Positions 14,801 through 27,600 of a DNA stretch of 64,000 nucleotides are shown piece by piece. The position numbers and the translations under genes were made by a program. Source of the stretch: Cavenderia fasciculata. Its lineage: Eukaryota > Evosea > Eumycetozoa > Acytosteliales > Cavenderiaceae. The stretch's first letter is position 1. Every line of letters starts with the position of its first letter. The notes under the pieces are model-generated. The model searched no databases. It worked only from the letters and a program-made list of their open reading frames with translations, and was not told where the DNA came from. The stretch covers positions 1,860,001-1,924,000 of the forward strand of contig NW_004457737.1 in assembly GCF_000203815.1 (NCBI RefSeq). The letters run 5' to 3'.

Positions 14801-17800
14801 TGGAACGGCGCGTTGCTTTTCAACATCGTACAATAGACTATCAACCTCTGCATCCAACGATAGGTTGTGAAGTACCTGATGTCTGACACCATTCTTGATG
14901 GTCTTGATATTCATGTCGGATAGTTTTGCTCGAATGGCCTCCCATTCGACAGCAATCGGTTGTCCATTGTCTACTCGTGTCTCTTCGGATCTAGTAAATA
15001 TAGTTGTAACTTCTATCGACCCAAGTTCACTAATCACCTTGTCATCGGTAGTTGAAAGACTATCACTTGATGATAAAATAATTTGTGGACTCTCTAAAAC
15101 AACTCTATAAATTGTCTTTTTTGGTTTGATTATTTGTTCCAAATCGACAGTAGAAATAGTATTATTATTATTGGTTGTAATACTATTATTATTGTTATTA
15201 TTATTATTATTGTTGTTATTATTATCAGTTGTATTATTTGTTTGATATCTGTACAAACTGTCATATTTAACAGTTTTAAAAGGAAGAGAAATGATTCTCT
15301 TTGTTTTAAGAATAAAGTCGACCAAGACAGTAACACGAATACTACGAAGATTGATATCGATTTCAGAATCTACATCTGAATCCTTTTTACCTGATCTACT
15401 ACTATTCGATTTGTATTTGAAAGTTGCCATTGACACTTTTTTGTTTTTGGGTGTCAAAATCTTGAATGGTTCAAAAGAGATGGATGATGTTGAAGATGAC
15501 ATGGATGACGCTAGATCGGTTGTTGTGTTTAATACTTCATTTGATTCAATGGTGATATTATCCAAATAGCCTTCGACCGATGTTGAACGACCATTCATCA
15601 AACACTCTGTAACAACCAATTGATTGATTGAAAATCGTCCAATTTCATTTCCTTCATCATTTAGTGATATAGACAATGAATAAATACTAGCATTTGCTTT
15701 AATTACACTGTAATTTGTTGCAGTAGTAGTAGCAGTGGATGAAGTCGATGTTGTTAAATTGGTAAGTTGTTTTGGTTTTTGATCAGAGCTAGTTGTTGAC
15801 TCTACCATATTATTGTTGTTGTCCAAAGCAGGATGTAATTCATCTTGAATACGATAAGTCTCTTCCATACAATAATCCAAATAAGATAAGATGTGACCAA
15901 TGGAACGAGGGTTATAATTCATATTTAATTCACCAAACTTAAAGTTGATAAAGGTGTCGACCTGTGCATAGTCGGGTGAATCCTTTTCGATCATTTGATG
16001 GTCGATGGAAATAAGTGTCTTGGAGTCGGACGCAGACGCACGCGATTGTGAAGTGATGAGTGAAGCAAATCGTTCGCTGCGTTCTAGACAATCTACCACC
16101 TCTAATTTAGATAGTCTAAACGATCCTCTAAATTCATAGGTCTTTTTACGAAGCGAAAGGACAAGTGAATCGATTCTTAATTGTACAAGTTTTCTCAACT
16201 TTGGTGCCGTTTGAATATTTCCATTTTCAGAATGAATAAAGTCAGGTTGTGGTTGACCAATTTGACGAGATGAATGGAAATCAATGACAACGTGTTGCAG
16301 TGTAAAGTCACCTTCAAATAACTTTCGACGTGCCAAGACACGACGGTAAGTGTCAGAGAGGTGTACGTCGACCGCTGCAAGATCAGTTGCGACGGTACCA
16401 ATGTTGGTGGGTGAGGTAGGGTCGACGCCACCATCAGCGGCAGTGGGTGAGGTAGTCGAGTAGATCGTGTCCATGATGGTGTTGTAGGCAGACACTGAAC
16501 GCACAGTCGATGTTTGCATAGAGAGAGTTTTATACATATGGTACAATTGCAAGTAACAGGCGTCACTCATGTTTAATTTGACCGACGGTAGCGTACCAGA
16601 CACCTTAAACAGTGCCAAAGACAGTTCGCTTGGCTCTATAGAGCTCTGAATGTGCAAGTTGATCGCCATCTCCTCCACCAATGAAAAGCCATACTTTCCA
16701 AACTCATCCTCCAACTCTGTTCCACAATTCCACCATTCCTGATTGTTTCGTGCGATCAATACTTTAATTGACGACATCTCAACACGATAATGGTCATAGA
16801 GATCTGATACTTTGAGTGATTTGTTACCACCACCACCACTACTATTACTTCTGTTGTGACTACTACTATTATTACCACTACTACTACTAGTACTATTATC
16901 CTTATCTTGTTGATCGTCTGCTTCTTGTTGATCAGTTTCAGCTTCTTGCTTTTGTTCGTCAAAGGTTGTGAATATTTGGTCGGTCAGTTGGAAGGGTTGG
17001 TCCATGTTGCTACGTTTTTTGATTGGTTTCTTGGACAGATCACTTCTCATGATACAGTTGCCAAGATCGAGGATGATGAGGGTGGTGTCGAGCTGGCCCG
17101 ACGACTCAGGTATGATGATGGTGGGGGCCTTGGCATCGACAAAGAGCTCGATGGTCTTGTGGTGGTTGATAGCTTCTCTGAGCTGGAAGATGGTCATCTC
17201 CTTGAGCATGATAAACTCTTCCAAAGCAACCGACGATAAACTAAACAAATTTACACTTTCGTCGGGTGTTGCAAACTCTATCAATCGTTCAATCTGTGGT
17301 TTGTTGATAATAATCTCTAATGAATTTAACATGAGAGAAAGAGCATAATCATATTCACTGTTGATCGGTTTAGTTTCGAATATGATATTAAAAAGATGAT
17401 GTGATTTTTTTGTTGTTGTTGTTGTTGTTGGTATGATGATTTCTTTACAATTTTGATCTGTTGATGATGTTGATGATGATGTTGATATTATTGATGATGT
17501 TGATCTTTTATATTTTGGAGTTGAAGTAATTACATATGGGAATAGATTTGATTTATCAAAATGATCAACTACATTGAATGATTCCAAATCCAAATCCATT
17601 CTAAAACCTTGTTGACGTTGTGACATTTTAAATGAAATATTATTGAGATAGGATTTTATCAATGGAATCGATTCTTTACCTCCAAGTACTGAAAATACAA
17701 TTGCATCAACTTTAATTTCAAATATATTTTGAATATACTAAAGAAAAGAAATATATTGTTAATATGTTACATATATATATATTTTCTATCATCATTATTA

Positions 17801-19455
17801 TTATTCATTATTATTTATCACTTACTTCAGGAGGCATTTCAATAGTTGCACTTAAAGCAATTTCATCATATTCCATTGATTTTAAAATTTCTTCTTGTTG
17901 TTCTTTTGACAGTTGAATAGACATTCTTGGTTCTTGATTGGTTGGAGATGATTTCCAAAATCCAAAGAATCCCTTTGTTCTATTGACGGTAGGATAGAAC
18001 TCACCCTTTTTCGAGTCTGCAATGGCCTGTTCCGATGCCAACTCTCTTCTAGCGACCGATCTAAAGTAAATGATATCTTCAAATCCGAGATGTTCTTCCA
18101 TTTCTTGGAGTCGTTTTGTTTCACGTTCGGTTATAGGTTCAATCCACTCGACACCTTGTAACTTTTTAAATAACAATACGTATTCCTTTCGATTGGTTCT
18201 TCTCTTTTGTATGTTTAACCAACTTCTCTGTTGAATCTTTTCTCTAATCGATTCTCTATAAACATCTGCAAAATATCTCCACCATGCTCTTGGATCTTGT
18301 TTTGGTCTAACTTTTGGTCTAAATTTTAAATACTTTTAAATAAAAAAATAAATTAATTAATATTATATTATATTTAAATTAAGATTAAATCCTTTCCTTT
18401 CCTTTCTTTTTCCTTTCATACTTTAATTTCTTGAGCATAATTACTCATAGTTGTAATGAATTTTAAAATTGATTGATATTGATTTTCTTCAATGAAAAAA
18501 GAAACCTCTTCAAATTGACAACAAACTTTAATCTTTGGAACTAATTTATCCATATTTAAATTCTTGTTCATTTCTACTTTAAGTGTTACAGTTATTGGTT
18601 CTAATATATATTTATGTTGTCCTCTATTATTAACTGATCCAGTCTAAAAATAAACAAAAGAAAAAGGGGAGATATAAATTTAAGTATTTTGCTTTTTGAT
18701 TGATAATTATTATTATTTAGACATACTAAATCTTTCAACTTTAAAAGAAATTGATCATTTGATAGATCTTTGACTGATTCATCATCGTTGTTTTGGTAGA
18801 TTGAGAAATCAGACAATTCGACAAACTTGAATAGTGTTTCATTGGCACTGGCAGAATCGTGGAATGCTTTGGTCCAATTGGAATCGGTAGAGTAGGCAGA
18901 GAGAGAACCAAACGAGATACCAAGTGAAAAGACACGACCAGCACGCACCTCTTCATAACGAAGATGGAATGTATTGATACGCACTTGAATGTTATTGAGT
19001 ACCTTGGTCAACACGTTTGCAATGAATCCTCCATCTTGCTTTTGTAGAGTGTCTTGTGGATTCGCTCCGCTTCCCTCCTTCCACGAACGTATCATTTCAA
19101 ACTTTTCCAAACGTTTTTGCTTGCTTGCCTGTTGTTTGCGTTGTTCCTCTTCTTCGTCATAGTGGTAGGATCCGCTTTGGGGAACCGTAGCCAACAGACA
19201 AATCGAGTCGATTTCGAGGATAACTGGTGCACCCTTTAGGTTTGTCCAAGGAATCTTGAGTTCGAGTGTGCCAATGATACCGCGATGTACGTGAAGCGGT
19301 AGTTTGAAGCTTTGTAATGCCTCTCCCTTGATCTCGAGGTTTCGTAACACAACATTACCCGAGAACAGGTTGACTCGCAACTGCTCGCTACTAAGATTCT
19401 TTATATACTCACCGATATATTTCACCAATATATCAGCTACTATCGATTCAAACAT
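2856..19455 (-). CDS. VPS13-family bridge-like lipid transfer protein, giant (about 5397 aa), six exons
   Basis: Reading on the minus strand, exons 19455-18727, 18643-18422, 18332-17826, 17737-4516, 4444-4117 and 4041-2856 join in phase to 5397 residues. The N-terminus (MFESIVADILVKYIGEYIK) is the chorein domain, followed by the extended chorein stretch in exons 2-3 with the ARxWWRYF-type block PRAWWRYF. The middle is a very long beta-rich rod. Around residues 4030-4890 lies a VPS13 adaptor-binding (VAB/SHR-BD) region with six repeated Asn-containing units, e.g. WVVNLTGKAIQYY, IRNNTTVPIDILF, NHTMIPFI, FVNKLPIPLFY and IRNETDLVISVV. The last exon carries the ATG2_C/VPS13_C region and ends with a PH-like stretch and an Asn run. 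Family members form hydrophobic grooves that move lipids between organelles at contact sites. An acidic/Lys coiled insert (coding around 8010-8330) and Asn/Ser tracts add length. I cannot assign it to one of the several dictyostelid VPS13 paralogues. Confidence 0.93.
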
Positions 19456-20086
19456 TTCTGCTCTTGTGTATAAGTCAGTCTATTGAAGATTGACCTAAAT
19501 TTAGATAATGATATATATATATGTAGGTAGACAAGCTTCTTCTTTCTATCTTCTTCTTCTTTGTTATATATATATAAATAAAAATTAATTATTCTTCTTC
19601 TTCTTTCTTCCTTGTCTCTAGTATTATTTGATGAATGAAAACTCTGATGATTAAAGAGTGGAGTGGAAAGCAGTGTAAAACTTTTTTGATGGTGAGATTT
19701 TCTCATGACCTTTCGTTTTTGCAAAGAAGATCAAAGTTTGAGACCAACAAAAAGAGATCGAGGGAGGTTTCACTGTCAATACCGCAAATATCTTTTTCAT
19801 CCATTTGTGGTTTCCCATTAAATATCTTATCAATTGGAACGGATGGATACGGAATGGGATTATTTGTGTGATTATTTATACATTAAAATTTATTGTGTCT
19901 GTAATTCTTTTTTGTGATGGCGAGCTGTAAGTGTTTTGGCTTGGGTTGTTGGTTTGTAATCATAATATTATTTTAATTACTGTTGGGTGGATTGAGGGAG
20001 GGAACAGAGGTAATGAAGTTAGTTACTATTATTATTATTATTATTATTATTATTTGCTATTATTATTAATTATTTAATTATTTTGA
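19456..20086. other. Intergenic region between ppp4r1 and the VPS13 gene
   Basis: This holds the 5' flank of the VPS13 gene and the 3' flank of the PP4R1 gene, both on the minus strand. It is AT-rich with TTC/TCT runs (19540-19620) and an ATT repeat (20025-20055). Short open frames here have no family similarity or splice logic that I can see, and I see no RNA gene. Confidence 0.6.
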
Positions 20087-22751
20087 TTATGATTCTTGGT
20101 TATTTTCAAGAGTATTATTTTTAGTTGAAGCTTGTTTGAAAATCTTTTCACGTTCTTCATTGTTGTTGCTCAAGAATGATACATCTAAATCTTTATCTTG
20201 TTTGAGTTTGTAAATGGCTGCTTGGATTTGCTCGTTGTTTTCGAATCGGTCAATCGTTGACAATTTGGTAGACAAGACATCGGCGACGACCAAACGTACA
20301 TTGGGTACTTGGTCATCAACCAAGTCCAAAAATAAGGGTAAGAATTGTTGATCAAACAATTCTGCATCGATTTGATTGACCAAATAATATGTCATCCTTG
20401 CGTATCTATAAATAAATAAAAATAAAAAGAAATTGTAAATAAATTGGGAAATAATTATTATTATTATTAACTTTTCAAAAACATACCCTTGTCTATTTGT
20501 ATAAGAATTATCGGTTGCAAATGATTTAAGAGTTGATAAGATATCATCTTTTATACTAGATATATCATCTTCTGTTGTATTGTTATTATTGTTATTATTA
20601 TTATTATTATTATTATTGTTATTATGATTTTGAATTAATTGGATTAAAGTGCCTACTCCACTGGCAGCATAATTTCTGACTTTGGAAACGTGATCGGTCA
20701 ATAAACTGATAATAATTGGTGCAATTTGAGTTAAAGTTGTCTTTAAACTAAATAGTGAACATAATTTTTCTAATTGTCTAAAAAAAAATAAAAAAAATAC
20801 ATTAGATAAATATCAAATTTAAATTTGTTTCTCTTTCTCTATTTCATACTTTGATATTAATTTTCTAAATCTCCATTTGTTTGGATCATTTACAAATGAA
20901 TTAAGTGTTGGGATATAATGATCTCTTAGTTGTGGATCGAGACATTCAAGGAAATCAGCAAAATGTTTAATGACACCAACCTTTACTTCATCCAAATCTT
21001 GAAGGAATAGATTAAAAGTTGGAACCAAACTTGATTTGGTTTCTGCTGGTCCCAATATCTTTGCAATTTCATGAAGTGAATGTGATAATGATCTTCTTAC
21101 TCTCCACTATGAAATGAAATGGATTAATATTATTTGTCTAATATCTCAATATAATGATTTTCAGACTTACAGTAGTATCACTAACCAAATTACTATAGGT
21201 TTCAGATAATTCTGACCATCTTGAACTACCAACAGTTAAAAGTACAGCAGGAAAATTAAAAGCACAGTGAGTAACCAAATCACTCTCTGGGAAACGGTTC
21301 TTGTCTGGTAGAATCATATGAGTAAAGTATTGTAGTAGCTTTGGTGTGACCTGAGAACCATCAAAAGTGGCAATAAAAGGTCCAAGGTTTTGGAATGCTG
21401 CACTATTAACCCATCTCGAGTGATCTTCAACGACAAATTGCTCAAACACTTGAATCAACTTGCTATATCTTTCAATTGGTGAAACATTTTGTGATAGAAT
21501 AACCAAAACTTCAGCACATCCTTTTCTAACTGACCAAATTTCATCTTTTGATAATGATAAAAAGATTGGTAACTAAGAGAAAAAAAAACAAATAAATAAA
21601 TATATTAATATAAAGAAAAGAAAGTAATAATCTATCTATCTCTATCTTATCTAATTCTATTTTCTATATCATACCAATTGTTCAGTTGTAGCTTCAACAC
21701 CAATAGTTTGACAAATATTTCCTAAATTAGCGGCAATTGCCTTTCTAACTCTAAATGATGGATCACCAGACAACTTTAATACAAAGGGTAAAAATATTTG
21801 TTTGGTCATTGCTTCTCCAATAATTGGTGCAAGATTATGTAATAACTATAAATAGACAACAAAAGAAAGCTATTAATATGATCGTCTTTGAGTAAAAAAA
21901 AAGGTTGATTTCTTTTGTTTGTTTCATACATTGGCAGCTTGTACTCTATGTTCTTCTTCAGTTGAATCATTGACTAGACTACGAACAAATGGAATCAAAT
22001 GTAATTCCAAATCCTCGTGTTTGATTAATTTAGCCATATCTTGAAGTGATTCGACGGCAGACATACGAACTTGTGGATTACGATCGGTAGCAAGTTGAGC
22101 TACGATGGGGAAGAGAGTGTGTAGAATCTTGGCATAGCCAGTATCACCACCCGATCTGAGAAACTCTTTGGTGACGAGTGGAATCTGTTCCACCAATCCC
22201 TGTCTGATGACTGGTTCCTCGTCAGTGACCACCTCTTCAATGATGGGTAACAAGGTAAAGTTTAATACGCTAAATGGTTGTTCATTGGCCACCTCTGAAA
22301 ACTCTCGAACTACAAATAGTCTATGAAGTACCATATCACTCTTTATATACTTTTGTATCTTATCAATGATTGATAGTGATTCATCAATCTCTAAATCTGA
22401 TTCTCCTGCTAATTTATACAATATTATAGGTAAAGGGTAAAGGGTAAAGGGTAAAGGGTAAAGGTAAGTTAGTGTTTGATATTCATCCACTTTAAGTAAT
22501 AATGAGAGTTGAGGTGGTTGTATGTATGTATGTAGGGGTGTAAGAAGTATAAAGACACATACGTTCATTCAAACCACCACTTGTATCAGAGTACCCTATA
22601 AAGTCTAAAATAAATGATGATGATCGAAAAGAGAGAATAGAATTCTATTGTTAGAATTCATTCAAGTCGACGATGGACGATAATGATGATGATGATGATG
22701 ATGATAACTCGTTGGGTAGTTGTAGTTTGTAAAAGTATACATACCAGACAT
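20087..22751 (-). CDS. ppp4r1: Protein phosphatase 4 regulatory subunit 1 (PP4R1) homologue, HEAT repeats, eight exons
   Basis: Minus-strand exons 22751-22745, 22604-22563, 22408-21930, 21845-21675, 21572-21171, 21106-20850, 20777-20487 and 20405-20087 join in phase to 655 residues. The protein is made of HEAT repeats. Blocks specific to PP4R1 rather than the PP2A A-subunit are SRWVNSAAFQNLGPFIATF, the CAFNFPAVLLTVG region, WRVRRSLSHSLHEIAKILG and FLQDLDEVKVGVIKH; each has a close counterpart in animal PP4R1 in the same order. It should be a scaffold that holds the PP4 catalytic subunit and substrates. It lacks the long acidic insert found in the vertebrate protein. An Asn run lies in exon 7. 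The first exon codes only MS plus one base, so the start is separated from the body by a 140-base intron; the joined N-terminus MSDFIGYSDTSGGLNE is plausible, but this exon is the least certain part. Confidence 0.87.
22429..22468. repeat. Heptamer tandem repeat (GGGTAAA)n inside a ppp4r1 intron
   Basis: About five and a half tandem copies of a 7-base unit read GGGTAAA on the + strand (TTTACCC on the coding strand) inside the intron between ppp4r1 exons 2 and 3. The copies are essentially identical, suggesting recent expansion or a telomere-like repeat. Confidence 0.9.
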
Positions 22752-23249
22752 CTTAAAGTATTATTATGTAGCAGTTGTTTCCTGTCTCTTTCTTTTTAGC
22801 CTTAACTTGAACAATAGTAACAACAATCAATGATACTACTAACCTAAACAGGGAAGGGCAAAAAATAGAATTTAAAAAAAAAAAAAAAAAAAATCACCAC
22901 CCCAAAATTTTTTCCCCTCAGCACTCTCATTCTGTATTTCTTTGGGTGTCCTCATGAAAATAATAATATTAATAAAAATATTTCTTTTTTAAATCCTAGA
23001 TCACAATCTCCATCTATCTTGAATTTGATTAAATTAAATATTTATATACAAAAAGAGGGAAGGGTTGATTTTATTATTATTATTATTATTATTATAATTA
23101 TCCATCAATGTACTTGGATACTATTATTATTAAACTCTTGACAATGATTATTGTTCATTGTTTTCCTGAATATAATAATAATAATATAATCTTTTTTAAA
23201 ATGTGTTCGAGCTATCTGTCTGGGTCTTATTGTTGTTGTTTGTTGTTGT
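22752..23249. other. Intergenic region upstream of ppp4r1, downstream of rab4
   Basis: Holds the presumed ppp4r1 promoter and the rab4 3' flank. It contains a run of about 20 A near 22874, a short GC-richer patch (22900-22925) and an ATT repeat near 23070-23095. I see no coding potential or structural RNA. Confidence 0.6.
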
Positions 23250-24351
23250 TTAGCATTGACATGACCTAGCCTCACTGTTTGAAGCTAAAACAGTATTACT
23301 ATCTCCATCACCAATTTGAATTCCTAATCCTTCCATATCTATATTACCATCATCCAACTTTGAAACCACAGTCTTGGCGCATTTTAAAAATATTTCTTCA
23401 ACATTGTCACCAGACAATGCACTAGTTTCCAAAAATAATAAATCTATTAAATTAAATAGATTTAGATTGAATGAATAGTTAGATCATCAATGATATATAC
23501 TATAATCAAACATATGTATATATAGTTTGGACCATACCATTTTCCATTGATAAATTGGAAGCTTCCAAGAATGATACTTCTCTCTTTTCTGAAAGATCAC
23601 TCTTATTTCCTACCAAAATAATGGTAGCATCTTTGCTGGCAAGTGCTCGCGCATCGCTTAGCCAGTTTGTAATATGATTATAAGTGTCTCTATTTGCTAC
23701 GTCGTATACTAAAACTATTCCTGCTGATCCACGATAATAACTTCTTGTCACTGATCTAAATCTTTCTTGTCCTGCCTAAATTTAATTCAATCGATCAATC
23801 AATCAGTCAATCAATAATAATAATTAGGTTTGGTTAAACCAATCAACCAAACTTTTTTATTTATCTATCTACTATAACTACTTACTGTATCCCAAATCTA
23901 TATATAAATGATCACATGTGTTAATAAGATAATTATCTAATTACATTTTAATTATTAAACAATGATGTATACATACCTGCAATTTAACTGTTTTCCCACC
24001 AACCTCTACTATCTTTGAAGCAAAATCTACTCCTATCGTATGATTAGACATACTCTTGACTGTATATTAAATTGAATTCAAAGATATTAATTAATATACA
24101 ATATATATCTCGATATAGATATTTGATTAAACATACATTTGTTATCTGTAAATCTATATAGTAAGCATGATTTTCCTGTAGTATTGATGTTTGATGTATT
24201 TGTTTGTTTGTTTGTTTGTTTGAAAGAGAGATGATCGTAAGTAAGTAAGTAGTCAATGACACATGTATGTGTCTGTCTTTTGTTGTTGATACCAACCCAC
24301 AGAAGGATCGCCTATAACTATGAATTTAAATAAATATAATCCTTTTCCCAT
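23250..24351 (-). CDS. rab4: Rab4 small GTPase, six exons including a 12-base microexon
   Basis: Minus-strand exons 24351-24297, 24175-24137, 24059-23977, 23897-23886, 23775-23538 and 23443-23250 join in phase to 206 residues. Motifs: P-loop GDPSVGKS (split by intron 1), switch I around [16 protein letters not shown] (split by two introns), NKSD, and ETSA. The sequences [17 protein letters not shown] and REVSFLEAS are characteristic of the Rab4 subfamily. The C-terminus is Cys-Gln-Cys, a CXC geranylgeranylation signal. Rab4 acts on early endosomes in rapid recycling to the plasma membrane; in amoebae it would act in endocytic and phagosomal recycling (inferred). Exon 4 encodes only Ile-Trp-Asp-Thr. 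The flanking introns are short and AT-rich with canonical ends. Confidence 0.94.
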
Positions 24352-24671
24352 TGAAACTATGAGTATGTAAACGTAGTTGAGATGTCTCTACAAATATTAC
24401 TAAACTAAAACTAAAACTAAAACTAACTACTACTATACTTTTACACAAAATGACTTTGTAAAGTCTGACTCCTCCACACCCCAACAATAAAATCTTTATA
24501 ATTTAATTTGCGAAAGTCGACCTGGTCTTCACTCAACAACTTTGAGTATTAAATATTGGTATAAAATAGGAATATATTATAATATAATATAATATAAAAT
24601 AATAGATTTATTTAAAATATTTATGATTAAATGGAATTGATAAAGTAAGAGCAATTAATTAATTAATTAAT
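24352..24671. other. Intergenic region between rab4 and the ZNFX1-like gene
   Basis: About 320 bases, with four ACTAAA-like repeats at about 24403-24430 close to the rab4 start and AT-rich sequence toward the ZNFX1-like stop. It should contain the rab4 promoter and the 3' end of the neighbouring minus-strand gene. No gene seen. Confidence 0.6.
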
Positions 24672-27600
24672 TTAATGGAATTGAACATTTCTAAATTCAG
24701 GTGGGACATGATCAGCTCTGTATTGGGGACCTTGTGATCCATCAATATTGGAATGTGTGTTGGTAGAGAGGAGAGCGTGATTTGTACCTCCAATGGCAGA
24801 ACCACATTCATTGCATTTGGATACTTCCATGGCACCACCACACTCTCCAATGTAATAGAGATGTCCTTTTGGACACTCGAACCAATGTCCGGCTGTGAAT
24901 CCTTCGGTGTGGTTGACTACTCGATCGATTTCCTCTTGACTGATATAATTTCGAAGTTTTTCCTTGATCTTTTCAATCTTGGCCCATTGCTTGTTCAACA
25001 GATCCTTGTATCTTACGATACTCGAGTAAATGACAAAGTTGCATTCAGGACATCTCTTGAGAGTGACGGCTCCATCATCGCTGACCGAGTTTAAGTGCTG
25101 ATCAAGCGACTCGGTGTGGAATGTATGGTTGCAATCGAGTTGTATAAATGTATCGGTATCATCAAACTCGGATAGAGTCATTAGAGTGATCGAATCCTTG
25201 TGGTCAGGACTACAAACCTTGCAAAGAGTAGGACACTTCATACCACATATTCCAATACATTGATGTCTACACTTTAATAGTTTGGTGCAACGCACTTCAC
25301 ATGGTTTGGCGTCACACACTTCAGAACACTTTTTAGTGCATCCTGCTTGATGCTCACATGCTACAAGCTTGCACTTTTCAGAGCACTTGATGCACTCTGC
25401 AAAGCATTGTCTTGAGCATTTCGAGTGCGGGCACTTGTTGGAACACTTCTTGGCACATGGTTTGCACGTTTGGTTACACGGATGGGGTGGATCGCATTTG
25501 TGAGTACACACTAGAATTCTGTCACAAGACTTTGTGCATACTGGGTGCTTCCCATCGACATGGTTGTTGCAAGCCTGACCACAGGTGTGTCCACAATCGA
25601 GGATGGTTTTGCATTTGGTCTTGCAAACGGTCGATTTGTTCTGACACGGCTTTTTGTGGTCATGTCCACAAGGATAGGTTCGTGTCACCTCGACATTGCA
25701 ACGTTTCTCCAAACACGATCTACCACATACATCAGTACATGCGTGTCCGCAGTCTGGACGCATCTTTCGACACGGTTCCTGACAAATGTACGATGATACA
25801 GGTACAGAACATGCAATCCTGACCTTGTGACCACACGCAAGTATACGGTCCACCTGAACAGTGCATGGAGAACATTCATTAATGTGGCAGTGGAACGTGC
25901 ATTGATGACCACATTTTTGGTGTACTCGTTCACAAGTTTGGATGCATGTGACGATGGTATGATTGGGATCATCAAAATGACATGTCTTTGGGCATTGATG
26001 AGTACACTCTAATCGATAGTCACATCTCTGCAAGCATCCACCACACGGTACATTTCTAAAGTCTGAACCTTGCTTGATAATGGTGACAGTGTCATGATGA
26101 TTCTCACAACGTAGACGGAGATGATTGCCAAACTGGTCTTGTTTCTGCTCATTGTCTTTGAGGTTTTCAAAAATAGTACTCCAAATGTCGTTGGCAGATT
26201 CCAATAGTTGAGAGTTACCAACCATATAGAGTGCATTACGAGCACGAGAAAGAGAGACATTGATACGATTACGAATGGCAAGGAAACCCGAACTCTTTTC
26301 AGGATTGGATCTAACCAATGAAAGAATAATAATATCCTTCTCTTCACCCTGGAACTGATCGACGGTTCTAATAGTCAGATTGTCCAAGTCTGGGTTACCC
26401 AACGATCTCTTCTTTTCTCTAATTTTAAGTAGTTGACCAGTGTAGGGTGTCAAGATTGCCATGTCTGATGACTTGTAATTTTGCTTCACCAAATAGTCGG
26501 CCAATCCAATGACATAGTCTGCTTCAAATTCATTTGATTTACTTGAAGTATGTTCATTGGTTGACTCGAGATTTCGATGATCCAAAAAGTGTATGTTGGA
26601 CGGCATACCACGCAATGTGTTGCCGAGTTGCTTGGCTCTTTCAACGACCGAATGATGGTTTTGCATCTTGGGATAGATGGCAAGAATGTTTTGAGAGATG
26701 TTTGGTACCATACGTCTCTGTGTGTACAGTGTCTTGTAGTTCATTCCATTACGAATGATACGTTCAAAGAGCGACAAATCCAACTGATACTTTTTAGCCA
26801 ACTGATAGACAGAGTTTGTTGGTTTCAATTGTTCATGATCACCAATCATTATAAGATGTTCAATCGATTGTGGAATAATTGATATCACATGTGATTCAAG
26901 TACTTCGGCAGCTTCTTCGATAATGACAACCTTTGACTTGATAGCATCCATCACTCTTTTAAGACGGGATGCACCAGTTGTCGTAGCAGCCACCACATCA
27001 GCCTTGACCAATGCATCGGCATATGCCTTGTCTTCATGCTCGAGGATCATCTTGGTGAGTAGACTGTATCGGTCTTTGAGCTCGTTGAGCTGTGCCAACG
27101 GCACTGCAATCTTGCATTGCTGCCAGTGACGATAGAGTAGCTTGCGTTCCTCCACATTGAGAGAGTTGATATTATCCTGTTCCCTAAAATCACTTGATGG
27201 TTGGGACATGACCCACATTGGATAACTGAGATCGATTTTCTCAATATCCAATTTGTTGGCATCTTCCTCGTCATCGTCAGCAGACAACATATTTCTCTCT
27301 TTGATCAACGATTCCACCACTTCTTCATCTTCTTGGTCACTATCATCATCATCTTCACTAGTCGATGATACATCCCAATCTCTAAGAACCTTTTTCTTTT
27401 CAGTCGGTGTTCTAGATGGTGTCTTTTTATATTCCTTTTTGTTTTCTTCAAAAATGATTTCCTTTATCGATTGTAACCATTTCTTGCATGATTCTTTACC
27501 TTGATAATATAAAGTTTCACTATGATCATATAATGCAATTTCATTTATATCATCTTCATTTAATGGTTTTATAATATCTAAATAAATAAATAAAAAAGAT

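Noticed and set aside
19635-19871. Open frames between ppp4r1 and the VPS13 gene
   Set aside because: Short, present on both strands, and not linked to either gene by phase-consistent splice sites.
20087-22751. PP2A scaffold (A subunit) as the identity of the HEAT-repeat gene
   Set aside because: Several blocks match PP4R1 in order and spacing, including SRWVNSAAFQNLGPF and FLQDLDEVKVGVIKH, which the PP2A A subunit lacks.
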